Origin: Aurelia coerulea
Taxonomy: Eukaryota > Cnidaria > Scyphozoa > Semaeostomeae > Ulmaridae
Assembly (NCBI GenBank): GCA_039566865.1
Contig: CM076943.1
Location: 21,441,163-21,505,162, forward strand
Direction of reading: 5' to 3'
DNA length: 64,000 nt
Below the pieces are notes generated by a model that saw only the letters and a list, made by a program, of their open reading frames with translations, was not told where the DNA came from and did no database searches. Shown one piece after another: positions 38,116 to 50,100 of this stretch (position 1 is its first letter; each line of letters begins with the position of its first letter). Both the position numbers and the translations under genes were made by a program.

Positions 38116-41100
38116 AAGTAAGTAACCCACTTCCGTCACGCTCGTTAAAGCGATTGATTAACGTTTTATCTCTCTAATTGGCACTGAAATAAAGAAAGCG
38201 CACATAAAGCGCATACCAGAAGTTTCCCGCGATCCTATAGGAACATTTGACGTCGGCTTATTTCATGTTAGACAGATTTGACACCATAAGATGGATAAAT
38301 CACCATGATGTTTACCCTGGCACAGCAACAAATTTACCCAGAATTGGCACGTTCTTGACTTCATTAGCAGCTCAATTATGTCAAAACAATCGTTTTCTTA
38401 GCCTTATTGATAGTACTCATTATGCAAATAAGTCAACTTTAGAGGATGATGTAACCGGTGGCCTGCACAGAGGCTAGCAGTCGCAGCATCACCGAAGGTA
38501 GAAGGATCCCCCTCCTACACAGCTACAGAAAGTTGCAGAATCCCAGCAAACAATGGCGCCATTGACAGGGGGAAGGCACGAGATCACACTGTACCAAAAC
38601 ATCTTCATGCATATCATTCTGCACAGAGGTTATCTTCGTGACTGCTTGTCTCAAATTTTGAGAAACTGGATTGCTCCTTTTAAAATGCTCAATTTTCCAA
38701 GTAATTGTGGCTATTTCTGGAAGTGAGTTGGTTTAAACAGTCCTCAAATACTTATACCATCAGATTATGACAAAAACAAAAAATCGAAAATTTGTCGTCT
38801 GAACAGTTACAGTAACCTTAATGTTTCTCGAAGGGACTTTTTTCAGAAGATCCCTGGTCAAATCTGAATCGAGTGCCGATTTCAGCCAGGAAATATTCTA
38901 AAAATTTTTGAACATGTTAGCTATTCAACCAAATATTGCAGAATATGATTGCGTATGTATTCAGGGAGCAAGTTTCCTCTCAAGCGCAAGCGCCGGGCCT
39001 TTTTTTTACTCACCCGGTATTGTTCTGTTCTTGATACAGTTGCATAGGATAGGTTCGCTGCGCTTTATCCGCCAGTTTGATTTTGTGAACTAGGAGGCTT
39101 CCTTCCACTCAAGGTAATCCGAGGCCAATTGCGCAGCCAAAACTATGCGTTGTTTTTGGCTGCGTAATTGGCCTCACATTACCCTGCGCAGGAGGAAGCC
39201 TCCCTGTTCACAAAATCAAAATGGCGGATGCAGCGAGCACAATAGGACTATTTCAAGCAAAATGGCAAGCACAAGGCGAGAGGAACGAAGACGAATGTAA
39301 CTTTTGAATATCATTATCAATTATGCAAATCATGAACAGAACGATAGAACGTCGTTCGATCTCATTATTATTTCTTACAGCAAATTTCTTATTTCTTTTC
39401 GTTTCTTGCAACACTTCTCTTGTTATTATTTTTTATCGTTGAGGTAGCTTTGTAATTATGATATTTCTATATTTTCTTTCATCAGCCCCTGCCTCAAAAC
39501 CATCATCTTTTATTGGTGTTAGAGAATTATTTCAAAAACTCGTTTCAACTGGAGTTATTGATTCTGCTGGCTCAGATGCACCTGTTGAAAAATCTTCAAC
39601 TCCACCACCAACATTGGCCACCGAAGAAGAATCAATTCCCGAAGTCGGATTTGTCATAGAGGACCTAAAAAGGTAAGCCAGTTTGTACTTGATAGCATAT
39701 GTCCAAATCTTTAAAAATGTCGGTGTAACATTCCATGGCCTATTTCTTTGAACCAAATGACTTGAAAGAACGCTTTAGCTACGTTTTTATAATTCTACTG
39801 TTGGGATACTTTTCAAAGTTGTAGCATATTTCACATTCAACTCATTTCAGGATGCGATGTCATGAAATTTTTAAATCTTAAACCAGGATCGCCTGCGTGC
39901 AGACTTTACTTTCCACTGCGAAGGAAAGCCTATGAGGATCTCGTTACAAGATCCGCCTTGGCTCTCCTTCGCAGTGGAAAGTAAAATCTGCACGCAGGCT
40001 AAAACCAGGAGAGTGAAAGATTTGTTCTTGATACCACATTGTAACCTATGGTTTTTAAATAAAGTTTCTTAAGAAGCTTAGAAATTACGATTGTCTTCAT
40101 TTTTGTCAAAATTAATTTTTTTTAGACAGGCATTTTTTGTTTTCTTGTTGTTTTTCCTAAATGCACTCAGATTGCGCGCTAGTAAAGCTTTACACTCAAT
40201 GAACCACCGGGTGTCCCAAAACACTATTCCCGTTTAAGAAAATCACCAACATTCTATTTTTATGACACTTGTCATAAAAATTTCTTTTTGGTCTTTTCTT
40301 TCAATGATCCAAAGGTATTTAAAGATGACAAAATGTTTGTTTTCATTACTTGGGGGCCGATTATATGAGGGTTTTCAGCCCGAGCTTGAATGTCGATCCT
40401 GTTAGCCGAGGTGAAATTGGCGTGTAATTATACAGCAGATACCAGCCCCGGTATGTGACAGTTTGATCTATTGCCAAAATCATCTTGTGGTTAAATTTTG
40501 ATGATTTTTGACCAGGAGTACTTTTTTGGGCCGCCTGGACGTGGTAGTTTCCCCCAAAAGGAATTATTTTTTCCCGACAGTACGACTTACAATCTTTTTC
40601 AAACAATTTCTTTCAGGCGACATACTGGTGTTGTAAATATGATTTACTCAGGGACGAAGTGTGCTTCGTGTGGGTTACGATTCAGGCAAGAAGACAAAAA
40701 ATACTACCGTGATCATCTTGACTGGCATTTTCGTAATAATCGAAAAGAGAAAGAAAGCAAAAGATCAGTTTCCAGATCTTGGTTTTATTTCATCGAGGCA
40801 AGTAACAAATAGTTTTTAGGCGTGTCTGGTGGGAAGCGCAACTTCGTCAAATAATGTAGAATGAGGATCGAGACGACAAACATGTTTTCATTGACTTGTT
40901 TATTAGACAAATCGATTGGTAAAGGCAGTTCGACCTAATAAGTAGATTTTCTGCCTTGTAGTAGGGCTTGATTTTGGCCTTAGGCCACTAATTTGCTGAT
41001 TATGTCGAACTGTCTTTACTAATAGATTTGTCGAATAGATAAATCAGTGAAGACGTGTTTGCCGTCTTGAGCCTTATTCTAGATGATTTTATTTTTATTT

Positions 41101-44100
41101 TCAAGAGGGCATGTCCACAGGCTAGCATAAAATATGATAGTCACAATATTTCTACGTTTGCCTCAAAACAACGTGGAACCCTTCGCATTCAGCTAGGCCC
41201 CCCCCCGCCCTATTTGACTTTATATTAATGTGTCATACCAATGGAGAGCGCGTAGCCGAGTGGTTAAGGCGACTGACTCGTAAACCAAAGGTCAGAACAG
41301 CCGAGGTTCGAATCCCGCGCTGGACAGTTTTGTCGCTGTCCGTAACTCTAGCCCGGGTCGACCAGAGCCATGTGAGGGAAATCTGGTAGCTGCGGCGGGT
41401 TGATGGTAAAACATCCGTGGCCCCTGCTGGAAATAAGTCTCTCTCAGACTTTCGCAGGCTAGCCACGTTAAATATGATTACCTACCTACCTACCTACCTA
41501 CCTACCTACCTACCTACCTACCTACCTACCTACCTACCTACCTACCTACCTACCACTATTTTGAGTCTATGCTACGACGTGGTTTATAAACAATGATGCC
41601 CATTTTACAGGCTATTTCTTTGAATACCGGGTGCGCCAAAATAAACTATGCACGTTTGGCAGGCCACAATAAATCGTACACTGGACTGATTGTGAAGATT
41701 TATGACTTAATCTGTAGCAGAAAGCCTGAATTAGATACTGTGATTTTTTGTACCGGGTGTCCCAAAAAAATTTATACGGATTTGGTTGACTCCAGCGATG
41801 TGAATTTAGCTTTAATCATTGTCTAATCACTCTAAAAATGTTCATCGGTAGTTAATTTGAACATAGATACCTCGTTTGTTGATATTGGTACTTTGAGACC
41901 AAGCATATTGATCCTGAAAGCTCAAATTTGCCTCCTCCTGCAAACCAGAGCTTTAGCCTTTGGCCTAAGCAATTTTTTAAGGCACAGTGTATAAATCAAT
42001 GATAGCCTTGATAAAATTTGAACAACATCAGATCTTGAGTTATTTTGTTGTCCAGAAGTCACCCCACAGTCACCCATTGGGAAGTTTCTCAATTTTTCAT
42101 GAATTTCAGTTCTTAAGTTCATTGTGCTTCAGGGATTTGCTTTGGCCAAAAGGCCAAAACTCTGGTTTGGAAGTGGACGCACATTTGAGCTTTCAAGATT
42201 GATATTTCTGCTCCCAAAGCACCAATACCAACAAACGAGGTATCTGTGTTCAAGTTAACTATCGAGGAACATTTTGAGAGTGATTAGCCATTGATTAAAG
42301 CTAAATTCACATCACTGGAGTCAAGCAAATCTGTATACATTTATTTGGGACACCCGGTAATTTTTTACATTTTCAGTTTTTAAGAGCAAGAAGCGAGTTT
42401 CTTAGAATTTTAGTTTTCGAAAACACTGAAAACGATAAAAAAACATCGATCAAGCTTTCTAAAGGATCGATATAAATGGACAAAGAGAGAACTTGTTCGT
42501 GGTGATTTGGGCTCTAGAAATCGACTAATTGTAATCTGCTGCACGAGAGTTCGTACTAAATCCCCAAATCACCCTGAAAACATTTTCTCTTTGTTCATTC
42601 ATGTTGAGTCTTTTAAGATTTGATCGACGTTTTTTGATCGTTTTCAGTATTTTCGAAAAATACAATTTTAAGAAACTCGCTTCTAGCTCTAAAAACTGAA
42701 AACGGAAAAATTTGCAAAATGTTCTAGAATCTAAGTCAGGCTTTCTGCTAAAGATTAAGTCATAAATCTTCAAAATCGATCCAGTGTACGATTTATTGTG
42801 GCCTGCCAAACGTGCATAGTTTATTTTGGCGCACCCGGTATATTGAGAGATTTCTCTTGAGAATTTTTATTCGTAAACCAATTCCATTAAAACAGTATAC
42901 TCAAGTCTGCGATAAAAAGAATACTCTTCAATCAATACGAGAGGCGACAACTGCACCAAAGATGACGCATCTGGAAACTTTTACCATTCGCCCAAATGCA
43001 TCACGCTATGAGTGAGAAGAGCTCACCCACCAATGATGATGATTATTATCATTATTGTCAATTTCTTTATCGTTGGCCTACATAAAATGATAGCTGAAAA
43101 TAGATAGCTAATTAATTCCAACGTTAAAATGTATTGAATTGTTAAAATTTATTTCGCGAAATTCTACCAAAAACGCGAAAAATGTGAAAGTTTATTTTAA
43201 TGCCGAATCCCTTTCTTTCAAGCTTGCAAAATTTATTTCGCGAAATTCGACCAAAAACGCGAAAAATGTGAAAGTTTATTTTAATGCCGAAACCCTTTCT
43301 TTCAAGCTTGACCTAACTAACCTTGGCATTGTTGTTGGGCATTGGAGAACAACAGAAGTCCTGTTTTCGAAGCAATAACTAATTTTTCCTTTCGTACGGT
43401 ATGAATCATCATCCACTTGTCAGATTGACTCGAACAAGGTCCAGTGGCGGACACTTGGGGGGGGGGCAGGGGGTGCGATCGCCCCCCAATGTTGGCTAGA
43501 ACAAAGGTTTTTTGTTCGAAGGCAATATAAATAAACAACGCTTTTTAACTGAAACAATAGCTCCCCCCCCCCATAATTGGCAAAGTGTCCGCCACTGACA
43601 AGGTCCTAAACTCTAAGTTGAAGCCTAGCTTGTGCAACTGTGTAAAAACTGCACAATTAAAGCTACCACTCCTCCACGGCAGCCACAAAAACCGGATACA
43701 GTTTGTATGGGACACTAGACTTATGACGATGAGTCTCTTGTTTCCCTGTGCTCTTTGACTTCTTGATGGCGCTTCAGTCAACAGAGACTCATAATATTAC
43801 TCTGAAAAAGTTGACCCTATTAGGCCTAATATGCTGGGATTCCTAGCATACCAATCAGATTGCCAGATTTGGCGAAGAACAATCAGTTTCGAACCTTCAA
43901 TTCGATTGACGCAGCTTACTAAATTTGAAGGAAGTTGCTGCAGCAGGTACTTGAAGATTTCTCTGTTATGTTTTGGTCTTAAAAACATGGAAATTGCAGC
44001 ATTAAAAGACTTATTTTGCACTCACCAGGTAAAGTGAACTTTCTTCTTCAGATGAATACCAAGTTTTGTTGATTAAGTGTCTGCTTACCGTGGTTTCTAT

Positions 44101-47100
44101 CGCATTTCCTTTCTGAGGAGTGACCGTTGAACAGAGCCGAAGCAGTCGTTCGATCCAGATTCGATCAATCGAATGCAGAAGATAGGGTCAGGTTTTTAAC
44201 TGTTTCATTATGAGTCCCTGTGAGCAAGTTACCGCAGGGATACAAGGGACTCATCGTCATAAGTCTAATGGGACACCTCGTATATTAGCATAGGTTCAAA
44301 ATCTTTAAATCGGCGTAAAAAGGTTGGTGTAAACTTATTTTACCTATTTCTTTTGATTGAATGGCTTGATGCTTGAAGAAACTTTAGCTACTTATCTATA
44401 ATTCTTTCGTTGGACTTGTCCAAAATCTTGAAGATTTTTCGAAATTACAGCGTATTTTATATTTCAATTTATTTGAGGATGTGACATCGTCAAATTTCTA
44501 AATCCTAAACCACAAAGAGTGACAAACTTTTGTTTGATACCGTATTGTAGACATCCATAAACTATGGTTTTCTTGCAAATTATTTCATGTTGCGTCAAAC
44601 AGTTTAGAAATTACGATGGTTTAATTTTTTTCGAATATTTTTCTTGAATTCTTTAATAAGAATTACAGCACTCTAATTTTGAAAATATTGAAGCCTTCAG
44701 AGAAGTCCAACGGTAGAGTTATAGATAAATAGCTAAAGTGCCTTTGAAGTCATTCAGTTCAAAGAAATAGGTCATTAAATTTTACACCAACCTCCATTCC
44801 TAAAACTCAGTTTTTGTCCTCTTTTAGTCTTCTCAGTTTATCGAACTTTTGTTGTCCTCGTTTGTCTTCTCGTTTTATTGTGCTGTCCCCTTTCAGCTGT
44901 ACCGGGTGCGCCAAAATAAACCATGCACGTTTGGCAGGCCACAATAAATCGTACACTGAACCGATTTTTAAGATTTATGACTTATTCGTTAGCAGAAAGC
45001 CTGAATTAGATACTGGGATGTTTTGCAAATTTTTTCATTTTCAGTTTTTAGAGCTAGAAGCGAGTTTCCTAAGATTTTAGTTTTCGAAAATACCGAAAAC
45101 GATAAAAAAACATCGATCAAATTTGCTAAAGAATCGACATGAATGGACAAAGAGAGAACTTTTTCGTGGTGATTTGCGATCTAAAAATCGACGAGTTGTA
45201 ACCTGCTGTACGAGAGTTCGTACTGAACCCCCAAATCCCCCTGAAAACGTTTTCTCTTTGTTTGTTCATGTTGGATCTTTTAAGATTTTAACGACGTTTT
45301 TTTATCGTTTTCAATATTTTCGAAAACGAACATTTAAGAAACTCGCTTATAGCTCTAAAAACTGAAAACAGAAAAATTTGCAAAAAGTCCAAGAATCTAA
45401 TTCAGGCTTTCTGCTAAATATTAAGTCATAAATCTTCAAAAGCGGTCCTGTTTTCAATTTATTGTGGCCTGCCAAACGTGCATAGTTTATTTTGGCGCAC
45501 CCGGTACCTAAAGCCGTTTTTAGTTGACGAAAGATTTCTCGACGTTTTCAGTCAACTGTGAATTCAATTTTCATGTTGAATTCAGATTTCATGTTGAATT
45601 CATCGATCTTTTTAATGTTTGTATACAATTTCAATGCTGTTTTTTAACGGCGTAACTGCTCCGCTCCCCACTTAATAAGGCTGATATTTCCAATAGTAAT
45701 TTTTTTTCTGTCTACAGCAATGGTTGGATATGGACGATGTGACTGATCTTGAAGAGCAAGGTAATTCATTTAGAATGCTAGGATTATTATTGTTATTCAC
45801 ATTTTTTACAGTTGGTTTGGATATAGTCAAAGATTCTTCTTATTGCATGTTGTGCAATTGTACAAATATAAACAAGTAAAGAAAGTAAAATATAAGTACT
45901 TTGATGCTAATTGAATCTACCTAATTACAATTATAAGTAAATGAAATATAACAAGAAAAAACTAATTTATCTAAATGTGCTGCATGTGCATTTTGCACCT
46001 TTCCGGTTTTTTGGTTCCTGTCTGAAGGCTCTGTGATAGTGGGTAATCTCGCCATTTAAATAGGATCGGTTAGTCTCCCAAACATAGCCTCCAGTTGATC
46101 CTAAACAATGATTGTTGCGTCAAAGAGACAAGTCACATCTGCTACCAAGCATTTAGAAATTGGAGGTGAAGTTAGAAATAGATGAGGGCTTATCCTATTT
46201 CAAGTATATCTTAGCAGGACCAGGGATCTGTTAAATGCAAAATTCTTTGACTATTCTGTTAATTATTTATTGCCTTCGAGCAGTCCTAACATTTCGTAGT
46301 GATTTTATTTAGGAGCGGTCGAATTGCGATTTTCATATTTTTCAGCGGCATTTGGGCCACTAACAACGTAGACTTGCCCCAAGTCTATCTCTTCCGTCCG
46401 TCTACAGTTCCCTGTACAGTAGTTCCTGGATCCGCCATTTCCAGAGAGCTCGAGAGATATCTCTCGAGCTCTCTTGACGGAATGTTGGAATGGTAGATCC
46501 ATGAAATAGCGGATCCAGGAACTACCGTAAAAAGGGAACGGTAGACGGACGGAAGAGATAGACTTGGGGCAAGTCTACTAACAACGAAAAATATGAAGAA
46601 ATACCGGGTGAGTCAGAAAAAAGAATCCCCGTTTGAAAGGTCACGGCTCCCTGGATATCAAGACAGTGATATCGGCAAATATATAGTTCTATGGTAGAAA
46701 TGTTCAAATCTACTATAAAATTTACATGACTGAAATCGGCTACTCCATTCTGAAATTATGAGGGATTTTCTCCAGAAAGCCTCTTACAACTCATTTGGTG
46801 TAGATTTAGGTAAGTAAAATGCCTGACCATCTGATGTGAAACAGAATTTACAAGGAAAAGAAACACTAACGGTACGGGACTTGGTGATTGCTTAGTGCAT
46901 GGCTAAATTCTCAATAGATCTTAATCAAACCGACCAGTTTCGTGGATGAAGCGTAAAGTTAATTCGAGTACATTTCTGTTCAACTCATTAGAAAGGTCTT
47001 CATCACCATACAATAAAAGCTGCGTCAGAGAATGATTTGAAAGATTGGTGATTTGTACATATGGTCGTAATAATTCAACAATTTCAGCGAGAAGATTTTG

Positions 47101-50100
47101 TCGTTGAACATCAAAAGAAGGGCAGAGCAACAAAAAGTGCTCCGTGTCTTCAATGCCATCGCTTGTTGGGCACATTGGGTTTATGGTATCTCTGAAATTA
47201 TGCTTGAATTTATGGAGATTTAACTTGCTGAGACCAACCCTGAGTTGTGTTAGGTAGGATAATCCTGTGGGATCGTGAATTCCAAAAAAAAAACCTTCAA
47301 AACGTGCCCAAAATCATGAACAGATTTCCCTAACATTTCTGCCTTACAATGCCTTACAGCAATGACTTGTGAACGCTTTAGCACGTGCTATCCTCTTGGG
47401 AGGATGAATAAGTCCTCCCCCTGGTATCGATGACCTATTCAGGGGGATTCAATTCTCCCAAGAGGACAAAATACATGACTTTATGTGTCATCAATTTTAG
47501 GAAGGAAAATGTGCTCATTGTTTTCATTCGTTTTTGCAGGTTTTTTGAAGGGGCTTTCTGCAGAAAATCACCCATATCCACGGGAAGGAAAAGCCGATTA
47601 AGGCCGGGTAAATTACTGAATCTAATTGAACATATTGGCAATAAAACAGGACATTTTTCAATATTATTGCTTTGATATTCACGGAGCAGTGGCCTTCCAA
47701 GCAGGGATCCTTTTTTTCTGACTCACCCGTTATAGTATGTAAATCGCATGTCGACAGCCCCTTAATGCCTTGATGCGTTCTGTTCTTTTATTCTGACTGA
47801 ACTAAACGTTGATTGCTTCTTTCTTCTGCATTATGTTAGGTTTAAGCCATTTTTTCTCAATGATTTCCCATTGCTTGCACTGCTATTTCATGTGTTTTAT
47901 TATATTTGCAGCTGAGAGGTAGACGCTTTACACAATCGTCCCAGTTCGTTACTCAGTAAAACTCCGTAACATTGCATATCTTTCTTGTTAACATTGGTCT
48001 TACTTCCTACAAATGCTGAAATCTCGTTAAATTCACTCACAGCTTCATGACAAAAACGTCCTGCGCATTTATACGGAGATTTTTAAATTGAAATCATCCA
48101 GCCCGAGGAAGCATTGTAGAAAATCTTATTTCAAGTTTTTGCAGTGATGCAGACGGATTACATGAGTCTCAGTTTTCTACATTGAATTGAATGATGGTTT
48201 TGGCTCTCCAAACTGAGACTCATGATAATACAGCGTCAAAAAACAAACCAACTAGGGCCAAATGTGCCGCGTTTAGGATGCATCCAATCAAATCGCTATT
48301 TTCTTAACCACGTGCCCAGTCAGACCACGTGCCTATTCTTAGCGTTTGATTGGCTTATTAGATCAAGGTTAGACTTTTCGAAGAGAACGAGAAGACGTTC
48401 GATGTTTCTTCAGATTTTTCGTAAATATATATGCGTTCACAGGTAATGGCGTATGATTGTACAATTGATGAAATAAATTGTTATATACGACCTTCGTTTC
48501 CTTTTTTATCGTCAATCTTCTCTCTCTCTCTCTGTTGTGATGTCTTCTCGTCTCCACCAAAAATATTTTTGGGAACTGGTTCGATTGATGGGCCTAATAT
48601 TTTTGGTGGAGACGAGAAGACATCACAACAGAGAGGGAGAGAGAGAGAAGATTGACGATAAGAAAGGAAACGAAGGTCGTATATAACAATTTATTTCATC
48701 AATTGTACAATCATACGCCGTTACCTGTGCCCTAACCGCTAAAGTGCAGTCGCCCCGATTTTAGCCTGTGTTTAGAGTCTGTTTGGTTGGGTTGTGAGTC
48801 CTTGAATGAGTTATAAGCGAAAATAAAAACATCAATGTAACAACATTGAACGAATGCAAGAAATCATTGAACGAATGCAAGGAATCACGTTTTCATTCTA
48901 GAGCGATGTACCAAGAATTACGATAAGTCTATGCAAGCCTAGAGAACGATCTTTTTAGTTTGAGCAGAAACCGTGAATAGGAAAATTGTGACTGTTTGAT
49001 CAACCGTGTTCCTAGGGTGTTCTTACGTCATACGCTGATCGCGAAGCCGAATGAACACCCTGGAACACTTCGATCAAATACGCCTAGAAAATGGGTGTAT
49101 TGGCAGCCATTATGGATTTGCAGTTTGCTAGGCAACGCTACTTATGCGACCTCGATTCCAAACAACAAAGTAACATTGTAATGGTTGTTGCTTAGTGACA
49201 AGATTACATTGTTGATATTCTAATAATGAGAAAGTTTTCCAGAAATAATTTATGTTTATTGTTATTTTCGAATAAAATCTCACGGAACGCATCGTGGCAA
49301 CTTTTCGGATCCATTCCAAGATCCATCATCAGCGTGTAAAAGTGGGACATAAATCGCCATTAAATAGGGCAAGAACAAAGGGTACCAAAAAGGCAGAAAA
49401 ACGTGCAAAAACAACGAATAAGTTGGGGGAAAATGTCAATCAAGAGAGTAAAGAAAGGAAACCCAAACAGGGGGAGGGGGCATGAAAACCGCAAAAGCGA
49501 GTAAACAACTAAATTAGAACAGCGCCAGGGGAATAGAGGACAGTTGTGCATTAAGTACAAGCCGATCGCACAGGATTAGCATTACGGGAGTATTTTCGAG
49601 AGTATTTTAGTCTACAAGAGTATTTCGAACAGCCAATCAAATTGCAGAATGACCTCTTGCATCCCAGAATAGAGGTAGAGCAACGTACTCACTCTGGGGA
49701 CGAAATTGCACGTTCATGGGTTTCATGCATAATGGTTTCATGCAAGCATCTACCGGGCAAGCCAGAAACAAATTCCCACTTTTGAAATTTCATAGCACCA
49801 AGAGTTCGTTATGGATTGGAATAAATCAAGTTCTGCTTGATAGCGGAGAGACTGAAGTATTTTTCTATTTTTCTGGTGTATTCGTGAGCACTGGAAATAT
49901 AGGTAAATTTGACCTTTGACTTTACAAAAACTCCATCGTTGAGGTACGCCTGTAAAAAGCCTAAAAACATTTGATCAAAGCATAAAGAAACTCTTCACAC
50001 AAAACAATAAAGAAAGTGCGATTTTTGATGGGAGAGATGAGAAATACCATTTGTATTTTTATTGCTATGGGATTGAAAAACTTCAGTATTTGTTTGAAAA

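Noticed and set aside
41243..41330. Functional tRNA gene
   Set aside because: Boxes A and B are good, but the anticodon arm pairs poorly and the sequence is fused to a SINE body with a TACC tail.
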